A DNA stretch of 64,000 bases from an uncultured Sulfitobacter sp. Its GTDB lineage: Bacteria; Pseudomonadota; Alphaproteobacteria; Rhodobacterales; Rhodobacteraceae. Under the pieces are notes generated by a model. The model ran no database searches, was not told the origin of the DNA, and worked only from the letters and a program-made list of their open reading frames with translations. Positions 26,308 to 35,778 of this stretch are shown in pieces. The translations under genes and the position numbers were made by a program. The stretch spans positions 1,302,001-1,366,000 of the forward strand of contig CANLOQ010000001.1 in assembly GCA_947492925.1 (NCBI GenBank). Reading direction: 5' to 3'. How positions within the stretch are numbered: the stretch's first letter is position 1; each line of letters begins with the position of its first letter.

Positions 26308-28512
26308 CTACCGCCCCCGCTTTCGCTTGACCCCGCCCCGCATGCCGCCCCGGCCCATTGTGGATCGGCCTGAGGCTTTTTGTGCATCGTTCACGGCCTT
26401 GTCCACGGCGTATTGACGCGCCATCGGGTCATCGGCAATCGCCAGATCGACCGCCTCAAGGCGCTTGACCTCATCCCGCAGGCGGGCGGCCTCTTCGAAT
26501 TCGAGATTTTCGGCGGCCTTGCGCATGTCGGTGCGCAACCCGTCGAGAACCGCCTGCATGTTGGAACCGGCCATGTTCTTGTCAATCTGCGTGGTGATCC
26601 GCGATTGATCCGTATCACCCTTGTAGAGACCGGCCAGAATATCATCGACGTTCTTTTTGACCGTTTCGGGTGTGATCCCGTGTTCTTCGTTATAAGCAAT
26701 CTGCTTGGCGCGGCGACGGTTCGTTTCGGCCAGCGCCCGCTCCATCGAGCCGGTGACCCGGTCGGCGTACATGATCACGCGGCCTTCGGCGTTGCGCGCG
26801 GCGCGGCCGATGGTCTGGATCAGGGAGGTTTCGGAGCGCAGGAATCCTTCCTTGTCCGCGTCCAGAATAGCGACAAGACCGCATTCGGGGATGTCGAGCC
26901 CCTCGCGCAGCAGGTTGATGCCGATCAGCACATCGAAGGCACCCAAGCGCAGGTCGCGCAGGATTTCGATGCGTTCAATCGTGTCGATGTCAGAGTGCAT
27001 GTAGCGCACGCGGATGCCCTGTTCGTGCATGTATTCGGTCAGGTCCTCGGCCATGCGCTTGGTCAGCGTTGTGCAAAGTGTCCGGTAGCCATCGGCGGCG
27101 ACGCGGCGCACCTCGTCGAGCAGGTCGTCCACCTGCATCTCGACGGGGCGGATCTCGACCTCGGGGTCAAGAAGGCCGGTGGGGCGGATCACCTGTTCGG
27201 TGAAGACACCGCCGGTCTGCTCGATCTCCCATGCGGCAGGGGTGGCCGAGACAAAGATCGACTGCGGGCGCATCGCGTCCCACTCCTCGAATTTCAGGGG
27301 GCGGTTGTCCATGCAGGACGGCAGGCGGAACCCGTGTTCGGCCAGCGTGAATTTGCGGCGGTAGTCGCCTTTGTACATACCGCCGATCTGCGGCACGGAG
27401 ACGTGGGATTCATCCGCAAAAACAATAGCGTTGTCGGGTATGAATTCGAAAAGCGTGGGCGGTGGCTCTCCGGGGGCGCGGCCCGTGAGATAGCGTGAAT
27501 AGTTTTCGATTCCGTTGCAGACGCCGGTGGCCTCCAGCATTTCGAGATCAAAGTTGGTGCGCTGTTCCAGCCGTTGTGCCTCAAGCAGTTTTCCGTCGGC
27601 CACCAGTTGATCAAGCCGCATGCGCAGCTCTTTTTTGATGCCGAGGATGGCCTGAGACATGGTTGGTTTCGGCGTCACATAGTGGCTGTTTGCGTAGACG
27701 CGGATTTGTTCAAAGGTATCGGTTTTTTCGCCGGTCAGCGGGTCAAATTCGGTTATGCTTTCCAGCTCTTCCCCAAAGAACGACAACCGCCATGCGCGGT
27801 CATCCAGGTGGGCGGGGAAAATTTCGAGTGAGTCGCCGCGCACGCGGAAGGCACCGCGCTGAAAGGCGGCATCGTTTCGGCGGTACTGCTGCGCCACAAG
27901 ATCAGCGATGACCTGTCGCTGGTTATAGCTTTCGCCAGCTTTGAGGTCTTGCGTCATGGCACCATAGGTTTCAACCGAACCGATGCCGTAGATGCAGGAG
28001 ACCGAGGCCACGATGATAACATCGTCCCGCTCCAGCAAGGCGCGGGTGGCAGAGTGGCGCATGCGGTCGATCTGTTCGTTGATCTGGCTTTCTTTTTCAA
28101 TATAGGTGTCGGACCGTGCCACGTAGGCTTCGGGCTGGTAATAGTCATAGTAGCTGACGAAATATTCGACCGCGTTGTCGGGGAAGAACCCTTTGAATTC
28201 ACCGTATAATTGCGCGGCCAGAGTTTTGTTCGGGGCAAGGATAATGGCGGGCCGCTGGGTTTCTTCGATCACCTTGGCCATCGTAAAGGTTTTGCCCGTG
28301 CCGGTCGCGCCCAGAAGGACCTGATCGCGGTCGCCCTCACGCACGCCTGTGCTGAGTTCCTTGATCGCGGTTGGCTGATCGCCAGCGGCATTGAATTCCG
28401 TCACCAGCTTGAACGTCTTGCCCCCCTCAAGCTTGGGGCGGGCGCGCACGTCAGGCGCAGGGTTTGCCATGATTTCGGTGGCTTCAGAGCGGTCGGTCTG
28501 GGCGTAGGGCAT
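26308..28512 (-). CDS. uvrB: UvrABC excision nuclease subunit B
   Basis: DNA damage verification subunit, 734 residues. The Walker [15 protein letters not shown] is near residue 69, the beta-hairpin region is [21 protein letters not shown], helicase motifs follow ([40 protein letters not shown]), and a C-terminal UvrB/UvrC-interaction motif ([28 protein letters not shown]) is complete. A Gly/Arg-rich tail ends the protein. I chose ATG 28512 with AAGGAT upstream; an in-frame GTG at 28536 is possible. I saw no clear GTTC-N7-GTTC LexA box in the 94-base upstream gap. Confidence 0.97.
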   Translation of the reverse strand: MPYAQTDRSEATEIMANPAPDVRARPKLEGGKTFKLVTEFNAAGDQPTAIKELSTGVREGDRDQVLLGATGTGKTFTMAKVIEETQRPAIILAPNKTLAAQLYGEFKGFFPDNAVEYFVSYYDYYQPEAYVARSDTYIEKESQINEQIDRMRHSATRALLERDDVIIVASVSCIYGIGSVETYGAMTQDLKAGESYNQRQVIADLVAQQYRRNDAAFQRGAFRVRGDSLEIFPAHLDDRAWRLSFFGEELESITEFDPLTGEKTDTFEQIRVYANSHYVTPKPTMSQAILGIKKELRMRLDQLVADGKLLEAQRLEQRTNFDLEMLEATGVCNGIENYSRYLTGRAPGEPPPTLFEFIPDNAIVFADESHVSVPQIGGMYKGDYRRKFTLAEHGFRLPSCMDNRPLKFEEWDAMRPQSIFVSATPAAWEIEQTGGVFTEQVIRPTGLLDPEVEIRPVEMQVDDLLDEVRRVAADGYRTLCTTLTKRMAEDLTEYMHEQGIRVRYMHSDIDTIERIEILRDLRLGAFDVLIGINLLREGLDIPECGLVAILDADKEGFLRSETSLIQTIGRAARNAEGRVIMYADRVTGSMERALAETNRRRAKQIAYNEEHGITPETVKKNVDDILAGLYKGDTDQSRITTQIDKNMAGSNMQAVLDGLRTDMRKAAENLEFEEAARLRDEVKRLEAVDLAIADDPMARQYAVDKAVNDAQKASGRSTMGRGGMRGGVKRKRGR

Positions 28513-28606
28513 GGGTGTATCCTTGACTATGCCCACAACCTGTCGCTTTTCAGCAGATGTTCAAGGTGGTGCCCCGGGTTTGCTGCCATAAACTGGCAAC
28601 AGCGTC

Positions 28607-28891
28607 TTACTTCAACAGGCGTTTTCGATTGGAACTGACGCGCGTGCTGACCGGGACCATCGCGGCTGCCATGATCTGATCCGGCCTGCCGCCGGCCATC
28701 ATCACCTTTGACCCGGCGGCAAACGCCTGCGCCATTGCGGGGCCCTTTTCGCTGAGCATGCGGCCGTTTTCACCATGGGCGGCGGGGATCATCCCGCTCA
28801 TGCCCATCAGGCGCAGTGCCATGACAGTTTGCGTCTCGCTTATCAGGGACAGCGTCTTGAGCTGGAGGGAAAACAGATCACCGGGAAACAT
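28607..28891 (-). CDS. Small phasin-like protein (family often annotated 'antifreeze protein')
   Basis: 94 residues with a hydrophobic N-terminal helix (FSLQLKTLSLISETQTVMALRLMG), an Ala/Met-rich amphipathic middle (EKGPAMAQAFAAGSKVMM) and a basic tail (RVSSNRKRLLK). From memory it resembles short Rhodobacterales proteins loosely annotated as antifreeze proteins. A PhaR-type palindrome lies 31 bases upstream, so I infer a granule-associated phasin role. The start at 28891 has GAGGTGTTCC before it; the frame extends 18 codons upstream. Confidence 0.65.
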   Translation of the reverse strand: MFPGDLFSLQLKTLSLISETQTVMALRLMGMSGMIPAAHGENGRMLSEKGPAMAQAFAAGSKVMMAGGRPDQIMAAAMVPVSTRVSSNRKRLLK

Positions 28892-28921
28892 GGAACACCT
28901 CATTTGTAAGACGAAAGGTAT

Positions 28922-28940
28922 AATGCTGCGTTGCAGCATT
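28922..28940. promoter_or_regulatory. PhaR-type operator (CTGC-N3-GCAG within a larger palindrome)
   Basis: Perfect 8-bp arms AATGCTGC and GCAGCATT separated by GTT. The core CTGC-N3-GCAG is the binding sequence reported for the polyhydroxyalkanoate regulator PhaR in Paracoccus and Rhodobacter. It lies between the divergent phasin-like gene and the NDUFS4 gene, close to the former. Confidence 0.7.
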
Positions 28941-29029
28941 TGCAAGAGTGCGATTTTGTCCCGGTGGGATTTCCTTGCCTCCGGGTGCTAATTGACCGAT
29001 AAGGCGGGCAGATCAAAGACGAGGATTCC

Positions 29030-29341
29030 ATGCGCGCACGCATCTATCAACCTGCCCGAACCGCGATGTCATCCGGCACGGCCAAGACGCACCACTGGGT
29101 GTTGGAATTTGCACCGGCCGAAGCGCGCGAAGTTGATCCGTTGATGGGCTGGACGTCGTCGTCCGACACACAGGCGCAGGTCAAGCTGACGTTCGAGACA
29201 AAGGACGCCGCAGTGGAATATGCCCGCGAGAACGAGATTGACGCAGTGGTGCAAGAGCCCAAAAAGCGCAAACCGAACATTCGCCCGGGCGGCTACGGAG
29301 AAAACTTCGCAACCGGCAGGCGTGGGGCGTGGACGCACTGA
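29030..29341 (+). CDS. NADH dehydrogenase (complex I) accessory subunit, NDUFS4 type
   Basis: 103 residues; alphaproteobacterial counterpart of the mitochondrial 18-kDa subunit (ETC_C1_NDUFS4 domain). Family features are the N-terminal [14 protein letters not shown] and the central [11 protein letters not shown]...[19 protein letters not shown], then a basic [16 protein letters not shown] tail. It stands alone, away from the nuo operon, as is usual. It probably stabilises the N-module of complex I. Confidence 0.93.
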   Translation: MRARIYQPARTAMSSGTAKTHHWVLEFAPAEAREVDPLMGWTSSSDTQAQVKLTFETKDAAVEYARENEIDAVVQEPKKRKPNIRPGGYGENFATGRRGAWTH

Positions 29342-29424
29342 TCCCTGACGCAGTGGCATGGTGTGGCGGCGGTCCGGCAACGGTCTTGCATAGCCCCGCG
29401 CGATGGTGGACAACCACGCACAGC

Positions 29425-29501
29425 GGTCCCTTAGCTCAACTGGATAGAGCAGCTGACTTCTAATCAGCAGGTTGAGGGTTCGAGTCCTTCAGGGATCGCC
29501 A
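29425..29501 (+). tRNA. tRNA-Arg (anticodon TCT)
   Basis: Cloverleaf folds by eye: acceptor GGTCCCT with AGGGATC (one G-T pair), D stem GCTC/GAGC, anticodon stem GCTGA/TCAGC with loop CTTCTAA giving TCT (reads AGA), T stem GAGGG/CCTTC with TTCGAGT. The discriminator is G and CCA is encoded. Isolated gene between the NDUFS4 gene and the RND gene. Confidence 0.97.
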
Positions 29502-29556
29502 TTTTCAAGTGTTTTCTGCCAGTGTTGGACGCCGATCAATCGATCGCCTGAGTGGT

Positions 29557-32500
29557 TCAGGCGGCGGTTGCTTTTGCTCCGATAGGTTCGGATATCTGTT
29601 CGGGGCGGAGGCACAGGCGCAGGAGTGGGGGGACGGTGAGCAGAGTCAGGAAGGCCGACATTGACAGGCCGCCCACCACAACGGCCCCAAGCCCACGGTA
29701 AAGCTCTGATCCTTCGCCCGGAAACACGATCAGGGGCAGCATGCCCATCACGGATGTCAGGGTGGACATAAAGATCGGGCGGATGCGGTTGCGCGTCGCT
29801 TCCTCGATAGCGTCAACCGGTGACATGCCGTCGGTGCGCAAGTGATAAAGCGCCTGATGGACGATCAGGATCGCATTGTTCACCACGATACCCACAAGGA
29901 TCACAAAGCCTAGCAGCGTCAGCATGTCCATCGGCTGGGTTTGGTAAAGGTTCAGCAAGGCTAGCCCGCCGACCCCGCCAGCGGCGGCGACGGGCACCGC
30001 GATCAGGATCACCAGCGGTAGCACGAAGCTTTCGAACAGGATGGCCATCACCAAAAAGACAATGATCAGCGCCACCACAAGATTGATCTGGATGGCGTTC
30101 CACGTCTGGCTGAGTTGATCGGCCGTGCCCGATACCGACAGGCGAATGCCATCGGGCAGCCCTTGCGTTTCCAGCGCCTGCACAACCTCGGTTTCCAGCA
30201 GCTCTACGGCGGCCTCAAGTGGCAGCGTGTCCGAGGGGCGGATTTCCAGCGTCACCGTCCGCAGCCGGTCACGGTGACGGATTTCGGTCGGCCCGGCGGT
30301 CAGCACCACGTCAGACAAGGCTGAAACGGGGACAATCTGGCCATTCGGTGTTACGACCGGATAGTTGCCCACGTCCTGCGTGCGGAAAGCGTTTTGTACG
30401 GATGTATCGCCGCGCAGCACCAGATTGATACGCTCTGCCCCGACCGTGACTTCAGCCACGCGTAAGCCATCGTTGAAAGCGTCGACCGTCGCCGCCAGTG
30501 CTGAACTGTCGAGCCCTGCATCGGCCAGCCTTTGACGGTCCGGGATCAGGCGTATTTCCGGCGCGCCCAGCTCAAGACCGGGGATCGGGCGAAACTGATG
30601 ACCTTCGGAGCGCGGCAGCACACCGCTGACGATACCTGCGGCCTGACCGGCCACGGCGAGGATCTGGTCCAGATCCTGCCCCGAGACATTCAATTCAATT
30701 GTCCGGCCGCCCCCGACGCCGCGACCAAAAAGCGAGGGTTGCGTCATGAAACCAAAGGTGCCGGGTTCAGCGAAAATGGGGCGGGACAGCACCGGGATCA
30801 GATCACCGGCGCGTGCGCCGTCCACCGCGCTGGAGCCGACAAAGGAGTTACCTGGTGTTGCAACGAAAAAGAAGTTGTCGATGGTGGGTGTGCCGTCTTC
30901 GGTTTGCAGATCAGGGGCCGCTTCCCATAGCGGGCGGGCGACATTTTCGATCCTTTTGGCAATGGTTTGCGTGGTATCGAGGTTATAGCCCGGCGGCGGA
31001 ATGATCAGACCAAACACCAGATTGCGATTGCCTTCGGGCAGGTATTCAAGCCGGGGCAGAAAGGTGACCGTTGCCAGTGCCGCACCGCCCGCGATAAGGG
31101 CCACCATCATCAGCCCCAGCGCGCGGGACCGCACTGTCCAGCGCACGTAGATCATCACAAGCGCCCGAAATCCGCGCGCGATGTGGTCGATGCCCCACAG
31201 CCGAACCTTACCCTGATCCTTTTTGCTGAGCAGGCGCGACGCGAGCGCAGGGATGACGGTGACCGCAACCACCAGTGACAGCAGAACGGACACGGATATC
31301 GCCACCGCAATGTCGCGGAAAAGCTGGCCTGCCTCAAGCTGCATGATCAGGATGGGGATGAAAACCAGCACCGTTGTCAGAGCAGAAACAAGGATTGCAC
31401 CCCAGACCTGACGTGCGCCTTCATAGGCGGCCTCGCGGCGTGATTTGCCCGCTTCGCGCAGGCGAAAGATGTTTTCCAGCACCACAATTGCCGCATCGAC
31501 GATCATGCCCACGGCAAAGGCGATACCCGCAAGCGAAATGACGTTCAAGGTGCGGCCGGTCAGCGCCATGACCACGAAGGTCGCGACGATGGACACGGGG
31601 ATGGACAGGGACACCACAAGCGTCGCGCGGGGCGAGCGTAGAAACAGCATCAGGATCAGAGCGGCCAGGACCCCGCCAATCCAGATGTTCTGGGTGATCA
31701 GATCAATCGCACCGTCGATGTAGATGGTTTCGTCATAGACCTGTTCCATCTGCAACCCGGCCTCTGCGACCGGACCCGCCCCGAGGCGGGCCAGTTCGCT
31801 GCGAATGCTCTCCATGACGGCAATGACGTTGGCACCGGATTCGCGCACGATGTTAAAGGCCAGCCCCGGCTCTCCGCGAAAGCGCAGGCGGGTTGTGGGA
31901 TCGGCGTAGCTGAAGGCGACGTCGGCCACATCCGCCACGCGGACCTGACCCACACCGCCGGTCGCCGCACCAGAGCGCAGGACGACATTTCGGATGGCGT
32001 CTTCGGTGTTGAGATTGCCTTCGGTGCGGACCACGTAGCGGCGTTTGCCTTCGTCCAGATCGCCGGCGGAGATCGAGATATTCTCGGCCCGCAGCGTGCG
32101 GACGACCTGCGGCACTGTCAGGTTGTAGCGCGACAGGCGCAGCGGATCGACGGTGATCTGCAATTCGCGGGTCACTCCACCAAAGAGATTGACCGCAGAG
32201 ACCCCCTGCACCCGTTCAATGCGATCCTTGACCGTGTCCTCGATGAAGTCGCGGTAAGTAGCGATATCACGGGTGTTGCCCTCCTGTGCTGTCAGGATCA
32301 CCCATGCAATGGGGCTGTCATCAGACCCGGAGGTGTTGAGCGTTGGTTCATTTGCCTCATCGGGATAGCCGCTGACCCGGTCCAGCCGGTTTGAGACCAA
32401 CAACAGGCTGTCACCCATATCGGTGCCCACCGCAAACTCGAGGGTGACTTCAGATTGCCCCGTGCGCGCGCGGGAAGTCATGATTTCAAGCCCTTCCAGA

Positions 32501-32718
32501 CCGCGCAGTGCTTCTTCCTGAAGGTTGACGATTTCGCGTTCCACCTCGGACGGGGCGGCCCCGGGCCATTGGGTTTCGACCACGACGATGGGTTTGCGGA
32601 CATCCGGGGCCAGCTGGATCGGTATTCGGCTGAGCGCGATGGCCCCGAACAAAAGGGCGATCAGGACAGCGGCAATGACCGCGACGGGCCGTTCGATGGC
32701 AAAGCGGATCGGGTTCAT
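29557..32718 (-). CDS. RND efflux pump inner-membrane subunit (AcrB/MdtB-like, HAE1/HME type)
   Basis: 1053 residues, the normal length for an RND transporter. Membrane helix 1 starts at PVAVIAAVLIALLFGAIALSRIP. Helix 4 contains GIAFAVGMIVDAAIVVLEN, with the paired acidic residue (VDAAIVVLEN) typical of proton relay in this group, and helix 10-11 contains LGFVILVGIVVNNAILIVHQA. The C-terminus is short and basic-poor. The gene overlaps the adaptor gene by one base. No outer-membrane TolC-like gene is near, so the pump may use a distant one. Substrate unknown. Confidence 0.93.
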   Translation of the reverse strand: MNPIRFAIERPVAVIAAVLIALLFGAIALSRIPIQLAPDVRKPIVVVETQWPGAAPSEVEREIVNLQEEALRGLEGLEIMTSRARTGQSEVTLEFAVGTDMGDSLLLVSNRLDRVSGYPDEANEPTLNTSGSDDSPIAWVILTAQEGNTRDIATYRDFIEDTVKDRIERVQGVSAVNLFGGVTRELQITVDPLRLSRYNLTVPQVVRTLRAENISISAGDLDEGKRRYVVRTEGNLNTEDAIRNVVLRSGAATGGVGQVRVADVADVAFSYADPTTRLRFRGEPGLAFNIVRESGANVIAVMESIRSELARLGAGPVAEAGLQMEQVYDETIYIDGAIDLITQNIWIGGVLAALILMLFLRSPRATLVVSLSIPVSIVATFVVMALTGRTLNVISLAGIAFAVGMIVDAAIVVLENIFRLREAGKSRREAAYEGARQVWGAILVSALTTVLVFIPILIMQLEAGQLFRDIAVAISVSVLLSLVVAVTVIPALASRLLSKKDQGKVRLWGIDHIARGFRALVMIYVRWTVRSRALGLMMVALIAGGAALATVTFLPRLEYLPEGNRNLVFGLIIPPPGYNLDTTQTIAKRIENVARPLWEAAPDLQTEDGTPTIDNFFFVATPGNSFVGSSAVDGARAGDLIPVLSRPIFAEPGTFGFMTQPSLFGRGVGGGRTIELNVSGQDLDQILAVAGQAAGIVSGVLPRSEGHQFRPIPGLELGAPEIRLIPDRQRLADAGLDSSALAATVDAFNDGLRVAEVTVGAERINLVLRGDTSVQNAFRTQDVGNYPVVTPNGQIVPVSALSDVVLTAGPTEIRHRDRLRTVTLEIRPSDTLPLEAAVELLETEVVQALETQGLPDGIRLSVSGTADQLSQTWNAIQINLVVALIIVFLVMAILFESFVLPLVILIAVPVAAAGGVGGLALLNLYQTQPMDMLTLLGFVILVGIVVNNAILIVHQALYHLRTDGMSPVDAIEEATRNRIRPIFMSTLTSVMGMLPLIVFPGEGSELYRGLGAVVVGGLSMSAFLTLLTVPPLLRLCLRPEQISEPIGAKATAA

Positions 32719-33827
32719 CAGTTTGTTGTCACAGGCGAAGGGTTGATGTCCTGTCCGGGCCGCAGACGTTCGTTGCCGCGCACGACAACCAGATCACCGG
32801 GGGCCAGCCCGCCGATCACCTCGTACCGGTCGCCCGCGGGCGCGCCAATTTCGACCTGCCGGGGCTGCGCTTTGCCCTCTGCGGCGACAAAGACCGTCCA
32901 GCCGCCGCGCGCCTGCACAAGCGCATCTTTGGGCACCGACAGCACTTCGCGGGCCTCACCCACCGGGATGTCCACGGTCAGCGACTGACCCACGGCAAGG
33001 TTGCGCATATCGCCAAGCCCGGAGGCGGAAAACCGCACCGCGCGGGTGCGGGTGGAAGGATCTTCGACCGGGAGGATCGCGCGCAGGGACAGATCAAGGG
33101 TGGCACCCGTTTCAAGCGTGCCCTTAACCGTTTGTCCCGGCTGCAAAGCGGTAACGAAGCGTGCCGGGATGCTTGCCTCAATCTCGAACGACCCGGTGTC
33201 AAGGATGGTGACCACGGGTGTGCCTGCCTGAATGAACGCGCCCGGGATCGTCAGCGCCTCCAGCACCACACCGGAAAAGGGGGCGCGGATCAGGCTGCGG
33301 TCCAGTTGATATTCGGCCTCGGCCAGCTGTGCATTGCCGCTTTCCAGCCGCGCCTGTGCTTCGGCCAGTTGCGCGCGGGCGACCTGTACTTCGGCCTCAA
33401 CGTCATCAAAACGACCCTGTGAGAATGACGCGGAATCGCGCAGGGCGTTTATGCGCTTGAATGTGGTCTGGGCACTGGACAGGCGGACCTGACCGGTGTC
33501 GACGCTGGCCTGGGCTTCTGCGATCTGGGCGCGGGCCTGTCGCACGCGGATCGACAAAAGGTCGCGGTTCAGTTCGACCAGCAGATCACCTTCGGCCACG
33601 GTGCTGCCGGCCAGCACATGTATTTTCTCGATGCTGCCAGCCACCCGGCTGGCGACGGCGCCGTTGCGGGCGGTCACGATTTCGGCAAAGACGGGTACGG
33701 TTTCAGACAGCGTGCGCATTTCGATGGACTGGACACCCACAGCGGCGGCACGCTGTTGCGCGCTGGCGATCTGCGCGCCTGAAAACGCAAGGCAAAGCAT
33801 AAGTATGGGTTTGATCTTGCTGAACAT
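32718..33827 (-). CDS. RND efflux pump periplasmic adaptor (membrane fusion protein)
   Basis: 369 residues with a Sec-type signal (ASA-QQ near residue 23). It has the HlyD/AcrA layout: a lipoyl half (AGSTVAEGDLLVELN), an alpha-helical hairpin (residues about 85-150 with heptad pattern AQLAEAQARLESGNAQLAEAEYQLDRS), second lipoyl half (LIRAPFSGVVLEALTIPGAFI), and beta-barrel/membrane-proximal parts. ATG 33827 follows GGAGAG; the frame is open for a further 83 codons upstream without family resemblance. Its stop overlaps the start of the RND subunit, so they are one operon. Confidence 0.9.
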   Translation of the reverse strand: MFSKIKPILMLCLAFSGAQIASAQQRAAAVGVQSIEMRTLSETVPVFAEIVTARNGAVASRVAGSIEKIHVLAGSTVAEGDLLVELNRDLLSIRVRQARAQIAEAQASVDTGQVRLSSAQTTFKRINALRDSASFSQGRFDDVEAEVQVARAQLAEAQARLESGNAQLAEAEYQLDRSLIRAPFSGVVLEALTIPGAFIQAGTPVVTILDTGSFEIEASIPARFVTALQPGQTVKGTLETGATLDLSLRAILPVEDPSTRTRAVRFSASGLGDMRNLAVGQSLTVDIPVGEAREVLSVPKDALVQARGGWTVFVAAEGKAQPRQVEIGAPAGDRYEVIGGLAPGDLVVVRGNERLRPGQDINPSPVTTN

Positions 33828-34206
33828 GACGGCTCTCCGCTTGACGTCACGCAAAGAGGTAGTGCGGGGAGCGGGTTCTGACAGGGGCAGAGCGCGTTTG
33901 GCCAATCCGTTCCGCCCGGGTTCGTGATGGCCGGTCGCAGCAAAGCCGGGTGCATACATCTGGCGCACCTGATCATGGCCTATGGTTTCAGCCGATACCA
34001 TCGCACCGCTTCGGGTGGTTGCGGGCATGCTGTTGAAGGTTGGTTTATTTAACAGTCCGGCAGGAAGGCCAAGCAAAGCGCCTCGCGCGTGGTGTACTGT
34101 ACTATCAGCTTCGACAGTGACTTAGGCGATCATTTTGGGCGCGCCCGGATGCGGCCTTGTGGGGGGTTGACGCGAGTGTTCCCCCAGATTTCACCGGGCC
34201 GTACAT
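33828..34206. other. 379-base region upstream of the efflux operon, no supported gene
   Basis: I see no convincing gene here. The adaptor frame stays open through 83 codons to 34076 but the sequence looks random. An AT-rich patch with a CTGTT ... AACAG inverted repeat (34030-34055, inner GGTTGGTTTATTT) looks like a regulator site of the TetR sort, and GTAC-T-GTAC lies at 34094-34102. This is probably the promoter region of the pump; no regulator gene is adjacent. Confidence 0.45.
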
Positions 34207-34242
34207 AAAAAAACCCCCGTCGCCTTGCGGCAGCGGGGGTTT
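34207..34242 (-). terminator. Terminator after rpsU
   Basis: Arms AAACCCCCG and CGGGGGTTT with a partly paired loop; on the minus strand seven T follow the stem. It lies 30 bases past the rpsU stop. Confidence 0.9.
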
Positions 34243-34272
34243 AATATGCGTCGGTAAAAGCCAAGGGAAGAT

Positions 34273-34479
34273 TTACATCATCCCTTCGCGCTGTGCCTTT
34301 TTGCGAGCCAACTTACGGGCCCGGCGGATCGCTTCAGCTTTCTCGCGCGCTTTTTTCTCGGACGGCTTCTCGAAATGTTGCTTGAGCTTCATCTCGCGGA
34401 ACACGCCTTCGCGCTGCAGCTTCTTTTTCAGAGCCCGAAGGGCCTGATCGACATTGTTGTCACGAACACTAACCTGCAT
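34273..34479 (-). CDS. rpsU: 30S ribosomal protein S21
   Basis: 68 residues, highly basic: [20 protein letters not shown], then [18 protein letters not shown] and an Arg/Lys-rich C-terminus with the REGMM end. S21 helps mRNA-16S pairing during initiation. GAAAGGTGGTGAAAACC upstream contains the ribosome site. Divergent from the COQ9 gene. Single gene with a strong terminator. Confidence 0.97.
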   Translation of the reverse strand: MQVSVRDNNVDQALRALKKKLQREGVFREMKLKQHFEKPSEKKAREKAEAIRRARKLARKKAQREGMM

Positions 34480-34589
34480 GTGGTTTTCACCACCTTTCTA
34501 GATAAAGTTGCAAGGATTTGCAGGAAACCGCCCTATATCAACCCTTGAGATGATTGTCGAGTCTTTCGACAGTGTGAAAGGAGTATCAG

Positions 34590-35276
34590 ATGACCGATCC
34601 CAAACAGCAGTTGCTTGATGCGGCAATGGCGCATGTGGCTTTTGACGGCTGGTCCGATGCGACGTTCAAGGCCGCGGTCCGCGACAGCGAAGTGGACCCG
34701 ACGGTGGCCCGGGCCGTGTGCCCGCGCGGGGCGGTCGATCTGGCCGTTGCCTATCATCATCAGGGCGATGCGCTGATGCTTGAAGCGTTGAAATCCGAAG
34801 ATCTGAAAGACATGCGTTTTCGGGACCGGATTGCGCGGGCGGTGCAATTGCGGCTTGAAGTGACGACGGACAAGGAAGCCGTGCGGCGCGGGACAACCCT
34901 GTTTGCGCTGCCACAATATGCGCCCGACGGGGCCAAGCTGATCTGGGGTACCTGTGACCAGATTTGGGAAGCGTTGGGCGATACGTCAGATGACATAAAC
35001 TGGTACACCAAGCGGGCGACGTTGAGTGGCGTCTATTCTTCTACGGTCCTGTTCTGGTTGGGCGACAACAGCGAAGGCCATGCGGCGACCTGGGCGTTTC
35101 TTGACCGTCGGATCGACAACGTGATGCAGATCGAGAAGATCAAGGCGCAGGTCAACAAGAGCCCGACGCTCAGCATGTTGATGACCGGGCCCAACTGGTT
35201 GATGAGCCAGATCAAGGCCCCCACCCGTTTTCCCAAGGGCGATTTCCCCGGATCATGGACAGCCCCGCGCGAGTGA
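34590..35276 (+). CDS. COQ9 family protein (ubiquinone biosynthesis accessory)
   Basis: 228 residues. The N-terminal half has a TetR-like helical shape (LLDAAMAHVAFDGWSDATFKAAVRDSEVD) and the central part RRGTTLFALPQYAPDGAKLIWGTCDQIWEALGDTSDDINWYTKR is the COQ9 core; the C-terminal helix with NWLMSQIKAPTRFP completes it. COQ9 binds lipids and supports the COQ7 hydroxylation step of ubiquinone synthesis. GGAG precedes the ATG. A TGTCGA/TCGACA repeat (34555-34571) lies in the divergent promoter region shared with rpsU. Confidence 0.92.
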   Translation: MTDPKQQLLDAAMAHVAFDGWSDATFKAAVRDSEVDPTVARAVCPRGAVDLAVAYHHQGDALMLEALKSEDLKDMRFRDRIARAVQLRLEVTTDKEAVRRGTTLFALPQYAPDGAKLIWGTCDQIWEALGDTSDDINWYTKRATLSGVYSSTVLFWLGDNSEGHAATWAFLDRRIDNVMQIEKIKAQVNKSPTLSMLMTGPNWLMSQIKAPTRFPKGDFPGSWTAPRE

Positions 35277-35279
35277 AGC

Positions 35280-35627
35280 CTAGGCCAGAAGCAGAGCCAA
35301 CGCGAGCAAAGCAGAGATGCCTAGATTTGCCATCACAACCGGGTGCAGCACCCAAAGGGCGGCGGCGGTCATCAGCTTGTATACTATTTGTAGTGGGAAA
35401 AGCGTGAAGGCCACAGCACGGGCGGCATCGGTGTTGCCGGTGACAAGCTGGATCAGGGCATAAAGACTGATCAGACCGATTGTCGTATAGACACAGGCCA
35501 AGATGCGCCGTGCGGGCGTGTCGGGGCCGTACACTTCGGTCATGCCACCGTGGTCGCGCCAGATGCCAAAGGCGACGGCGAAAGTGATGACAATATTGGC
35601 GATGAATGAAAGCGCGATCAAAAGCAT
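35280..35627 (-). CDS. Hypothetical inner-membrane protein
   Basis: 115 residues with three to four membrane helices (ALSFIANIVITFAVAFGIW; RRILACVYTTIGLISLYALIQLV; AVAFTLFPLQIVYKLMTAAALWVLH; ISALLALALLLA). I do not recognise a family. The start at 35627 is the first Met adjoining the hydrophobic part; the ribosome site is weak, so the start is uncertain. It ends 4 bases from the convergent COQ9 gene. Confidence 0.7.
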   Translation of the reverse strand: MLLIALSFIANIVITFAVAFGIWRDHGGMTEVYGPDTPARRILACVYTTIGLISLYALIQLVTGNTDAARAVAFTLFPLQIVYKLMTAAALWVLHPVVMANLGISALLALALLLA

Positions 35628-35778
35628 AAAGGGCAAATAGGCTGCCGTGCGCCGCCATCCAGTGCGAATTCGCGGACAATCGCGTGGATAAATCGGTCGC
35701 GCCAATCCAAGCCGCCGGTATTTTCGATGTTTCGGCCCCCGCAAAAAAACTCTACTCAGCGGGCAGGATGATCCATCG

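Noticed and set aside
35640-35778. BioR-box (TTATMKATAA) upstream of bioM
   Set aside because: The best match (TTATCCACGC on the minus strand near 35690) has several mismatches and poor symmetry.
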